37,470 nucleotides of DNA from an uncultured Endozoicomonas sp. (lineage in GTDB: Bacteria; Pseudomonadota; Gammaproteobacteria; Pseudomonadales; Endozoicomonadaceae). Below are positions 1-7,293 of the stretch, one piece after another (positions within the stretch are counted from its first letter, which is position 1; the number at the start of each line of letters is the position of its first letter). Under the pieces are notes generated by a model. That model was not told the DNA's origin. It did no database searches and was given only the letters and a program-made list of their open reading frames with translations. The DNA lies in contig OODV01000363.1 of the NCBI GenBank assembly GCA_900299555.1, forward strand, positions 1 through 37,470, in the 5' to 3' direction. A program made the translations under genes and the position numbers.

Positions 1-38
1 GGCAATCGGTAACCCTTTTCTTTTTTTGAAAAGAAATG

Positions 39-53
39 TCAGATTAAGTCTGA
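39..53 (-). terminator. Weak terminator-like hairpin after the S1-domain gene
   Basis: TCAGA and TCTGA arms flank a 5-base loop just past the stop codon of the S1-domain gene. Read on the minus strand the hairpin is followed by a T-rich stretch (ATTTCTTTTC). The 5-bp stem is short, so this is only a plausible rho-independent terminator. Confidence 0.3.
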
Positions 54-54
54 A

Positions 55-447
55 CTACTCCACTTTATTCAAATAATTATGAAACCCAATAAGCTGAAGA
101 GAAATCCTTCCTCTCAAAGCATCTCTATGCAAAAGCTTGACATTTACCGACTTGTCAACAAGTTGTAATACTGATCGACCACCCCATATATCTGATGGCA
201 TTTCAGAATTATGAACAAGTCCTGTTTCACCAAGAATTTTTACTTTCAAACCACAGTCTGTAATTTCAACTACCCTTCCCAAATAATGCCCTCCCTCCTT
301 AAAATCATTCAAATATTGAACAAAAAAACGCCTGCATATCAATGTTTCCAGCTTAGGTAGCTTTTCTCCAAGATCATTACGGTTGACCTCTTCGATCCTG
401 ACTTTGATTAATGGAGAAATACTCATGTCATAGTATTTAATGATCAT
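55..447 (-). CDS. Small S1-domain (OB-fold) RNA-binding-like protein
   Basis: This short protein (about 130 residues) carries one S1-type OB fold across its C-terminal two thirds. The pattern matches the S1 family: GRVVEITDCGLKV, then GLVHNSEM, then a V-N-V-K-L segment and a final GRISLQL strand. S1 domains bind single-stranded RNA in ribosomal protein S1, PNPase and similar proteins. There is no catalytic domain, signal peptide or membrane segment. The open frame extends to a TTG at 468, but in-frame ATGs lie at 447 and 426. None has a clear Shine-Dalgarno, so the start is uncertain; 447 was chosen as the first ATG. The gene is AT-rich like its neighbour and lies 166 bases downstream of the mucin-like gene. 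Its partner RNA is unknown, and it could be the remnant of a larger S1 protein. Confidence 0.6.
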   Translation of the reverse strand: MIIKYYDMSISPLIKVRIEEVNRNDLGEKLPKLETLICRRFFVQYLNDFKEGGHYLGRVVEITDCGLKVKILGETGLVHNSEMPSDIWGGRSVLQLVDKSVNVKLLHRDALRGRISLQLIGFHNYLNKVE

Positions 448-634
448 AAAATTTAGCAATACCACCAAGCGATTATAAATTCAAAAAACAAGAATTCTTG
501 AATATCAAATCAGCATTGATAGTGGATTGAGCATATTAATCTAAATAACCAACCCAAAATGGTTTCAATACATTTAAAAGAAAACAACAAACATTCCATC
601 ATTAAACAATAACAATTCTCCGCTTATAGCCAGG

Positions 635-2866
635 TTATGAATCAGATAATTGCTTCGCGATATCATCATCACAGTTTTGTATAGTTTGTTTAAGTACAGC
701 ATTGATTACTTTTAGCTTGTTTAATTCAGCATTTGCCTCTTGTCTACCATTTAAGGATGCTATATCAATAGTTCCAAGATCTGGCAGGGGTGTATCACAT
801 CCCAAATCATTATTTTTCCCTTGATACTGCGTATCTGACGAGTGCTTTAGATTATACCCATCTTCAATCATACCCATCATTTTCACAGCAGTCTGTCGAA
901 GCGACACGCGCTCAACTTGCAACTGCTTTATTTTTTTCAATTTATTCTCATTTAGGCGGGTAGTTTCATGGCTTGGCTGAGTCATAGAGGTTAGATCAGC
1001 AATATTGACCGCATGAGCATTTACCTGATCAGTGTTATTAGATTCCAAATACTCTCTAGCAGATAGTCCCGGACCACTGCCGACGGAACTTGAAGCTATA
1101 GCAGCACTTCCACCGGCTGCGCCTCCGGCTAAAACAATAGCCGCCGCACCTCCAGCCGCACCTCCAGCCGCACCTCCAGCCGCACCTCCAGCCGCACCTC
1201 CAGCACCACCCGCTGCCCCTCCTGCAGGAACTTCAATACCTGCTTCTGCTAAACGAGCCAAAAACTCTTCAAAAAGCTCGGGAAAATTATGCCTCACCGT
1301 TTCAATTATACCTCTCAGTACCGCCTCGTTAGCAGGATTTTCTTCCGCTACTTCCAGCATATCTCTTAAAAACACTTCACCTTCTTCGACATCCACCTCA
1401 ATGATATTTGGATTATCCAAATCTTGTTCCACATCGGCTTCCAATTCGGCTTCTTCTGCCTGCTCAATTTCTTCCAGGATATTTCCATCCTCCAAGGCTT
1501 GTTCCGCTTCAACTGCCACCTCTGCTTCTTCGATATCAACTCCAGCCATATTTGCCCCCAGCTGGGGTTGTTGAGCGCCATCTGCTAACCCTGCATCGTC
1601 TATTACCATTTCATTTTGTGCAAGATAATCAACATCTAAATCTGCTGCCTCTAGACCACCATCTAATGCTTCTGCGGCTTCGACAGCGCCTCCTGGGGCA
1701 AAGGCTCCTGCACCGACTGCAGCAGCGCCTTCGGCTTCCTCTGGGAGAAGACCAACACCTGCACCAATACCACCAGCAGCTATACCACCTAGAACAGCAC
1801 CTACCCCGATACCTTGCTGGCCACTGGTCGTCGCCTTTTCGCGCCCTACCTGAACAGGTTTTGGTTTAACCATTATATGATCACCAGCAGGATATAAGTC
1901 TTTCATTACTGGGGTTGATGGTGACCCTTTTACACCCTGCTTTGTAGTTATCTCCTTGGTTGTGACTTCTGTCGTTATCTCTGGTTCTGCCTGTGAAGTT
2001 GTCATTAAATGGTCATTTACTGTCTGAGTCGTGGGAGCAGGAGTGGGAGTTGTTGTATTGAAAAGAGACTGATACCAGGAAGTTAATTTATCCATAAGCT
2101 GAGTCGTTCTGGCTGGCTGCTCAGTTGTTTTCTGTTCACTGGATGGTGTTTGTAGTGGAGCCTGGGTCGAATCCAGACTCGTATCATTTAAAGCAGACTG
2201 GTTGGTAAATGGCAGTTCAGTCAATGTATTCGGTAATGGCGTTGTACTCGAACTGGGGCTATTAGAAAGAACTGTACCATTATCCCAAACCATTGATCCA
2301 TTAAGAAAAGGGAGTTCACTGAATGTCGTATTCATCAAAGATGAATTTAATAATCCAGTATCATTATATGGGGAGCTACTTAACAGCTCCTTAGGAGCCA
2401 TTGTAGAAAGTCCATGAGAAGCATTCAATAATAATGTTGACAACTGTGCGAAATTTAAAGTTCTATTTGATATATCCTGTGAGGTAATAGTTATTGGAGA
2501 ATTTGTTGGCCTCAATGCTGACAAAGGAACCTTTGTTTTATTTCCAGTGGGCGAAGCGGTCACTTGAATCGTATCATTCTTTCTTGAACCATCAGCAGTA
2601 TAATTACGATATCCTCCTCCCAGCTTTCCTTTACTTACAGTGAAAGAGGGTCTTGCAGTTGATGTCGTATTCTGTCTGGCTGTCAGTTCTTTTTCTGCCC
2701 GATGATCAAGAGTTGTTGTGTTTAAACCCTGAGTCTGCCTGGTGGTTAACGATGAGTTTTGAGTAATGGAAAAGTTTAACCATTTTGTGGCGTTCTCACT
2801 TTTAGGTATTTCTGTTACCATTGAAGTATTTCGAACATGACTCGAAGACGATGATGTTATATCCAT
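635..2866 (-). CDS. Mucin-like N/S/T-rich protein with dense N-glycosylation sequons, glycine-zipper segment and Ala/Gly repeats; putative secreted effector
   Basis: I do not recognise a family. The 743 residues fall into clear zones. Residues 1-310 are Asn/Ser/Thr/Pro-rich with 19 N-X-S/T sequons between Asn13 and Asn270, and only one more at Asn610. Residues 352-373 form a Gly/Ala/Val/Ile-rich segment (GIGVGAVLGG...) that could be a glycine-zipper membrane hairpin. Residues about 374-515 are very acidic and Ala-rich. Residues 549-585 are Ala/Gly repeats encoded by a 12-bp tandem repeat. The C-terminus (about 634-743) looks helical, possibly coiled coil. There is no Sec signal; the Ser-rich start (MDITSSSSSH) resembles type III secretion N-termini. 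The start is well supported by AAAGG eight bases upstream of the ATG. The architecture resembles a membrane mucin or a host-inserted effector such as Tir, but that is inference from composition, not homology. Confidence 0.6.
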   Translation of the reverse strand: MDITSSSSSHVRNTSMVTEIPKSENATKWLNFSITQNSSLTTRQTQGLNTTTLDHRAEKELTARQNTTSTARPSFTVSKGKLGGGYRNYTADGSRKNDTIQVTASPTGNKTKVPLSALRPTNSPITITSQDISNRTLNFAQLSTLLLNASHGLSTMAPKELLSSSPYNDTGLLNSSLMNTTFSELPFLNGSMVWDNGTVLSNSPSSSTTPLPNTLTELPFTNQSALNDTSLDSTQAPLQTPSSEQKTTEQPARTTQLMDKLTSWYQSLFNTTTPTPAPTTQTVNDHLMTTSQAEPEITTEVTTKEITTKQGVKGSPSTPVMKDLYPAGDHIMVKPKPVQVGREKATTSGQQGIGVGAVLGGIAAGGIGAGVGLLPEEAEGAAAVGAGAFAPGGAVEAAEALDGGLEAADLDVDYLAQNEMVIDDAGLADGAQQPQLGANMAGVDIEEAEVAVEAEQALEDGNILEEIEQAEEAELEADVEQDLDNPNIIEVDVEEGEVFLRDMLEVAEENPANEAVLRGIIETVRHNFPELFEEFLARLAEAGIEVPAGGAAGGAGGAAGGAAGGAAGGAAGGAAAIVLAGGAAGGSAAIASSSVGSGPGLSAREYLESNNTDQVNAHAVNIADLTSMTQPSHETTRLNENKLKKIKQLQVERVSLRQTAVKMMGMIEDGYNLKHSSDTQYQGKNNDLGCDTPLPDLGTIDIASLNGRQEANAELNKLKVINAVLKQTIQNCDDDIAKQLSDS
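1146..1205 (-). repeat. Five copies of a 12-bp tandem repeat encoding Ala-Ala-Gly-Gly
   Basis: The plus-strand unit GCACCTCCAGCC is repeated five times head to tail, the last copy differing in its final base. On the coding strand it yields Gly-Gly-Ala-Ala repeats in the mucin-like protein. Because the unit is a multiple of three, gain or loss of copies would change protein length without a frameshift. Degenerate GGC/GCC-rich copies continue on both sides. Confidence 0.85.
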
Positions 2867-3175
2867 GAAAAATACCTTTTCTTTTCCGAATGTATGATTT
2901 GATAATCAATTGATAATTAATGCAACCTGATACATTTAAGTCAAATATTTAGATATCGAAAAACAAACATTGACGTTTACCTGGTAAGTATTGTGCATGA
3001 CTAACAAAAGTAAAATTTCTTTAAAAAATTAATCCACCAATATCATTTGGATGATCAATTAATGAAAAACCATAAAACGAGTTTTAATAGAATGCTCATT
3101 TAACAAGTAAACTGAAGTCATGAATAAATACTGAAATACATACTATTTCAGGAAGCCTCTTTAAAACTCGGAATT
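2867..3175 (-). promoter_or_regulatory. AT-rich intergenic region upstream of the mucin-like gene, with two adjacent 11-bp palindromic repeats
   Basis: This gap has no gene. It is strongly AT-rich and holds the probable promoter of the mucin-like gene. At 2899-2909 is TTGATAATCAA, a perfect palindrome about its central base. It is followed directly at 2910-2920 by TTGATAATTAA, which differs at one position. The two 11-bp units lie one helical turn apart, 33-54 bases upstream of the start codon, where a regulator could act. The 1-base spacer does not fit FNR (N4) or CRP (N6). No clear -35/-10 pair was assigned. Confidence 0.35.
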
Positions 3176-3739
3176 TTATATTTTGGATACTCTCTTTTGT
3201 AGATATGCGAACAGACAACTGACTGCTAAAAATACAATGCCACCTATCAATCCATAAAGGTGAGCATCAACAGCGACAGCAACACCCAATGCGTCGGCTC
3301 TGCCTGATAAATCAAAATATCCAGACTGTTCGAGGAGAACTTTACCCATCCAGAGTAATAGCAGAAAAGCCTTGAACGCCCTGCGATACTGGTCTGTTAT
3401 GACAATAGCCAGCACAAACAAACCGTGCAATACACCGGACAAGCCAGCATAAGTCACGATTTCCGGGTTGAATAACCAGATACCCGCACTGACCCACAGG
3501 CCAAGAAAGATAAAACTGAGTCCCCCTTGCCGGGAAAAAAGAAATGCACGGTTGATGGCGGCAATCACCAGCATGCCTGCCAGATTCAACAGGAAATGAA
3601 CGGCACTGAAATGGACGATATGGGCGGTAAACCAGCGCCAGATCAGGTTGCCGATACCTGCATCGCGGTCAAGGGCAAACCACTCAAGAAAGAAGGATGA
3701 CATGTGAGTATCTTGAATGAGTTGCCAGTAAGTTGGCAA
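3176..3739 (-). CDS. rrtA: Rhombosortase (rhomboid-family intramembrane serine protease for GlyGly-CTERM proteins)
   Basis: Rhombosortases cut within the C-terminal GlyGly-CTERM anchor of exported proteins at the inner membrane. Rhomboid signatures are visible: His40, His43, His48 and Asn52 in the 'H-x2-H-x4-H-x3-N' stretch, the nucleophile motif GLSGVLHG with Ser101, and the catalytic-base motif DAHLYG with His160. About five membrane helices are predicted, and the usual first helix seems missing because only some 18 residues precede the WRWFTAH motif. An in-frame TAA lies two codons before the TTG start, so no upstream extension exists; an ATG at 3703 is an alternative start. It begins 19 bases after the stop of the chondroitin lyase gene, which carries a GlyGly-CTERM tail and is the only such substrate visible here. 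The two genes are almost certainly co-transcribed as a dedicated enzyme/substrate pair. Confidence 0.85.
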   Translation of the reverse strand: MPTYWQLIQDTHMSSFFLEWFALDRDAGIGNLIWRWFTAHIVHFSAVHFLLNLAGMLVIAAINRAFLFSRQGGLSFIFLGLWVSAGIWLFNPEIVTYAGLSGVLHGLFVLAIVITDQYRRAFKAFLLLLWMGKVLLEQSGYFDLSGRADALGVAVAVDAHLYGLIGGIVFLAVSCLFAYLQKRVSKI

Positions 3740-3740
3740 C
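3721..3740 (-). promoter_or_regulatory. Inverted repeat over the lyase/rhombosortase junction
   Basis: GTTGCCA (3721-3727) and TGGCAAC (3734-3740) form a perfect 7-bp stem with a 6-base loop. The stem covers the TTG start of the rhombosortase, 19 bases past the lyase stop. It may modulate translational coupling or re-initiation of the weakly initiated rhombosortase. There is no T-run, so it is not a typical terminator. Confidence 0.4.
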
Positions 3741-3758
3741 TCTTATTCATTTAGTAAT

Positions 3759-6700
3759 TTACCTAATGTCAGGATTTTTACGCATGGCAAAGGCAAACAA
3801 CAGAGCCAACATGGTCATCCATTCAATAGCGCCACCACCCTCACCACCGCCTTCACTGGTGGGAGGTGTTTGTGTTACCGACTCTTCACCTTCCGGCTTC
3901 AGTTCAATGGATTTGCTCTGCCCAAAATCACTGGTAAACGTGACCTCTGTAATGTCAGACAGTTTGTTCAGCTGAATTCCCTGTTGTGAATCTTCAACCA
4001 GCTCCCATAACCCATCCACTGTTACCGTGACATCCACTGGCTGATGACTTTGACCATCATCTTCAGGATTTAACGTTAAACCAGGTGATACCGCTGTCAG
4101 GGAGAGCCGTCCTGTGGATAATGTTCTGACCATGGCCAGTGCCGGCTTATCAATATGGGTAATCAGGGAGTGATTGGTTTCACCGCGTTCAAAAGCAACA
4201 TACCCCGTCACGCCAGAGCTTTGATCCTGAATAATATGGAACTGGTTATCCTTGCGAAGGACTTCGTAACCAGGGTTCCCCTGCTGCTGGTTTAAAGACA
4301 GGGCTTCCATTTCCTGTGGCGTCGTATCAAGAATAACCTGATATTCATACCCGGCTTTATCTGGCCGCACACCATGATCAATCCAGGCACTGGCAAAGTG
4401 GCCTGAAGTAGTTTCCTTTGTCTTGTTATGTCGGGATGACTGTTGCTGTCGTCTCATCTCGACAATGGCGTTACCGGCAATCAGATAACCATTTCCCATA
4501 CCATCGATCAACCAGTCATGTTCACCCAGCTGAGTTGAGCGAGTGGATGTGGAAATCTTTTCACCATTGACCCAGGTATCCATAGAATCATCGGTAATTG
4601 CATGCTGGAACAGCGTGGTTTCCGTTCGATTTGTACCAGAACCAGTATTGGAAATATCGCTACCGAGCATAATCAGGCGATTGCCGATGGCCAGGACACT
4701 TTTACGAGCCACAAAGGTTGGATCAAAGTTTGGACGGTCTGGAGCCTTATGCTTGAAAGCAAACAGACCAAACTTATTGTCCAGTGAGGCGCTGCCACTG
4801 AATGCTTCATCAGAGAACACCATCAGAGTTCCTGAATTCGGACTTTCAAGCGTATCCCAGTCCAGATGGATCGTGGTAGCGCCTGGATTACGGTTCCAGT
4901 TCCAACCATCTTCTTTATAACCGACGGATTCAGGATTGCCGTAAGGCATGATCTGCACGCCACCATGGCTCTGATAACGACCATACCGGTTATCCGCCGC
5001 ATAAATCTCCGAAGACCAGACGTTGCTGTTATAGGCCTTCAACGTCACCATCGTATCTTCGTAGCGGTGAATACCAAACGCCCCGCCATTAAACGACCAA
5101 TGTCCTTCAGGCAGGGTCGCAGGGTTGATGCTGCGTCCGAATATAGACTGCCCATCCTGCGCCGATTTCCCGGTTACCTGCAAATAGATGGATGCCAGCT
5201 CCTCATCAATGGAATCTCCGCTTTCAGGGTTTCCGCTGAGAGCCAGATACTTCATACCGTCATCATAGGCTTTGATTCCAAGGCCTGTAAAAGGATGCCT
5301 TCCGGAATTACCCAGCCCAACAATCGGGTTGGTGTATAGCCAGCCCGCCATCATGGCTTTTTTCAGATTTGCTTTTCCAGCATCACTGACTGAAAACGGT
5401 GAATCGTTTAGGAAATAGACAACCTTTGCCACATTATCCATGGCAGAAAACGAGTAGCCGGGGTAATTGCCTTTATGACGCCAGGCCGTGCCGTCAGGAC
5501 GGAAACCATCAAAAAAGCCCGGAGGCGTCTGGGCAAGTGACTCTCCAATAAAGTCGGAAAACTTGCGTATCAGCGCCACTCTTCGATGTTCATCAGGCTC
5601 CAAAAGCAGGAGTGTCAGGTGCTGAATAGAGAGAGTGTTAAAATAGTCCATGTTGCTGCTCTCTGGTCCCGCAACCATATCAAAGCTCTCTTTGAATTCG
5701 CGGGAGTACCAGACCAGTGCATCATAAACTTTATTCCGTATGCCTTGTTCAAACTGGTCAGCCATCAACAATGCTGACAGATACCACCAGCGACCGCTGT
5801 AACCCCAATGGTGAGTGGTTACCAGCGCACTTCCCTGAAAAAATCCCTGATCTAAAAGATGTTCTGTCAGCTTGATATACATTTCGGCCAGCTCATCCTG
5901 ATGAGCCTGGAATGCATCCTGATGATAAGCCGTACCAATATTCAGCATCAGCTTGGCATAACCTGCCACTTTGCTGTCTGTACCCTCGCGGTCGTCTTTA
6001 TCACCCAGAATCACATACTCATCAAACTGGAGTTTATCATTACCCACCAGTGAATCCGGCTGATAGATCACCTGCTGTTTATCGGTAATGATATGACGCA
6101 GCGGTCTGATTAAATTGTCGTCCAGATGCAGCTCCGAATACTTGCTCTGTATCTCCCGGAAAATAGGAACGTTTGAATCGACCAGATATTCCAGAACTCT
6201 CTGGTAAATAGCTTTAACCCCTGCGAGTTCTGAGGGTATTGCCTGGGGTGGAGGCTCAGTGATATTGAAATCAATTTCTGTAAATGGATGGCGGTCAATC
6301 TGAATATGATAGTCAGACCACTGATAACGATCGTCATCGATGGAAAGCATGACCCGATCAACCAGAATGGAACCCGATGAGGTCTCAGGAGCCCGAAAAA
6401 CCAGGGAGTTAATGTTGCCATTGAACTTCAGGTCATTGATGACCGAAACTCCAAACGTTCGCCAGCCAGTGAAATCCAGCGACACATCAACCTTGGCGCT
6501 CACTTTGCCATTAATCATCACTGTCAGAGGCTTGTTTTTATCAATAGCCTGCGCGTTATAAATCCAGAATGACAACACATGGGTAGCTGGCCGCCCAAGT
6601 ACCGCTCTGGCATCGCTATCACTAATGACGGCGATTGGAGTATCAGGCGTTATTGTGACAGTTGCACCAACATCAGCCCAGGACCAGCTAAGCGACTGCT

Positions 6701-6920
6701 GCCCATGAATGAACTGCTCAACGTTTATATCCACTGATGAATGGACTGGCGCCTGTACATACCCGGGAACACTGTAGCCTTCAAAGGAGAACAGCTCAGG
6801 AGCATGAGTTTCAGCCGAGACGGCTCCAGCCAATAAACACTGTGAGATAAAGAGAAGGCTTCTCCCTAACCCCGTTACACGACATCCTGATGCCTGAGAG
6901 GACTGTTTCGAGGTAAGCAA
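3759..6920 (-). CDS. Chondroitin sulfate ABC lyase (polysaccharide lyase family 8) with C-terminal GlyGly-CTERM sorting signal
   Basis: This enzyme cleaves chondroitin and dermatan sulfate by beta-elimination to unsaturated disaccharides. The 1053 residues follow Proteus vulgaris chondroitinase ABC I from end to end: N-terminal carbohydrate-binding-like domain (about 40-215), alpha/alpha toroid (about 230-600) and beta-sandwich domains. All four catalytic residues are recognisable: His482 and Tyr489 in RHKGNYPGY, Arg541 in GRHPF, and Glu638 in NVWSSEIY. A Sec signal peptide ends near AVSA-E (residue 36/37). Unlike the Proteus enzyme it has a GlyGly-CTERM tail (residues 1024-1053: GGGEGGG, a hydrophobic helix, then Arg/Lys), the substrate signal for the adjacent rhombosortase. 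Surface sorting through type II secretion is therefore likely. The start is TTG, supported by AGGAG six bases upstream (6927-6931). An FNR-like palindrome and AgaR-like words lie upstream. Confidence 0.95.
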   Translation of the reverse strand: MLTSKQSSQASGCRVTGLGRSLLFISQCLLAGAVSAETHAPELFSFEGYSVPGYVQAPVHSSVDINVEQFIHGQQSLSWSWADVGATVTITPDTPIAVISDSDARAVLGRPATHVLSFWIYNAQAIDKNKPLTVMINGKVSAKVDVSLDFTGWRTFGVSVINDLKFNGNINSLVFRAPETSSGSILVDRVMLSIDDDRYQWSDYHIQIDRHPFTEIDFNITEPPPQAIPSELAGVKAIYQRVLEYLVDSNVPIFREIQSKYSELHLDDNLIRPLRHIITDKQQVIYQPDSLVGNDKLQFDEYVILGDKDDREGTDSKVAGYAKLMLNIGTAYHQDAFQAHQDELAEMYIKLTEHLLDQGFFQGSALVTTHHWGYSGRWWYLSALLMADQFEQGIRNKVYDALVWYSREFKESFDMVAGPESSNMDYFNTLSIQHLTLLLLEPDEHRRVALIRKFSDFIGESLAQTPPGFFDGFRPDGTAWRHKGNYPGYSFSAMDNVAKVVYFLNDSPFSVSDAGKANLKKAMMAGWLYTNPIVGLGNSGRHPFTGLGIKAYDDGMKYLALSGNPESGDSIDEELASIYLQVTGKSAQDGQSIFGRSINPATLPEGHWSFNGGAFGIHRYEDTMVTLKAYNSNVWSSEIYAADNRYGRYQSHGGVQIMPYGNPESVGYKEDGWNWNRNPGATTIHLDWDTLESPNSGTLMVFSDEAFSGSASLDNKFGLFAFKHKAPDRPNFDPTFVARKSVLAIGNRLIMLGSDISNTGSGTNRTETTLFQHAITDDSMDTWVNGEKISTSTRSTQLGEHDWLIDGMGNGYLIAGNAIVEMRRQQQSSRHNKTKETTSGHFASAWIDHGVRPDKAGYEYQVILDTTPQEMEALSLNQQQGNPGYEVLRKDNQFHIIQDQSSGVTGYVAFERGETNHSLITHIDKPALAMVRTLSTGRLSLTAVSPGLTLNPEDDGQSHQPVDVTVTVDGLWELVEDSQQGIQLNKLSDITEVTFTSDFGQSKSIELKPEGEESVTQTPPTSEGGGEGGGAIEWMTMLALLFAFAMRKNPDIR

Positions 6921-7253
6921 TGGGAACTCCTGATAATAATCGATTAGCTGCTGCTCACAGTTGGCAGCCAGTCTTTCATATCAATAGTACGTTTTGTTTA
7001 TTTTTGTTTATTGACCGCCGTCAAAGACAATGTTTTGAAAGAAAAAACCTCGATAAAAATGAAAGAATTGGCGCTTAGTAAGAACACTCTCTTTCGTTTC
7101 CTATTCCTCAAGAGGCTTTGTTTCCTGTAAGCACATTGAAACTGTAACAATTCCCGGATTGTCTCCAAAGAGGCTCAGGCAACACCACCACTTAAAAGGT
7201 TCATAAGCCATCTCCGTCGTTAGATACCAGTGTCAAGAGCCCTGAGTTAATTG
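6921..7253 (-). promoter_or_regulatory. Control region of the ABC lyase: FNR-like palindrome and AgaR-like words
   Basis: This gap between the lyase and the symporter has no gene. At 7011-7024 is a perfect palindrome TTGAC-CGCC-GTCAA with the spacing of FNR/Anr boxes (TTGAT-N4-ATCAA). Two copies of TTTCRTTTY lie nearby: 7092-7100 on the plus strand (TTTCGTTTC) and 7056-7064 on the minus strand (TTTCATTTT). There is a further CTTTC word at 7037-7041 (minus strand). As I recall, CTTTC-type words characterise E. coli AgaR operators. All lie 90-180 bases upstream of the lyase start codon, in AT-rich DNA. No -10/-35 pair was assigned with confidence. Confidence 0.5.
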
Positions 7254-7278
7254 CCATCTCCCATGACTCCGGAGATGG
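7254..7278 (-). terminator. Hairpin just downstream of the symporter gene
   Basis: CCATCTCC (7254-7261) pairs with GGAGATGG (7271-7278) around a 9-base loop, 15 bases past the symporter stop. No clear T-tract follows on the minus strand, so it may be a transcript-stabilising hairpin rather than a strong terminator. Confidence 0.4.
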
Positions 7279-7293
7279 GGTGTTGCCGCAGTT

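Noticed and set aside
1032-1869. Plus-strand open frames rich in Ala/Pro or Leu/His/Gln opposite the mucin-like gene
   Set aside because: They are created by reading the GC-rich 12-bp repeats and acidic codons of the minus-strand gene backwards. They lack ribosome-binding sites and any family resemblance.
2899-2909. TTGATAATCAA as an FNR box
   Set aside because: The half-sites are separated by one base, not four, so FNR/Anr binding is not expected.
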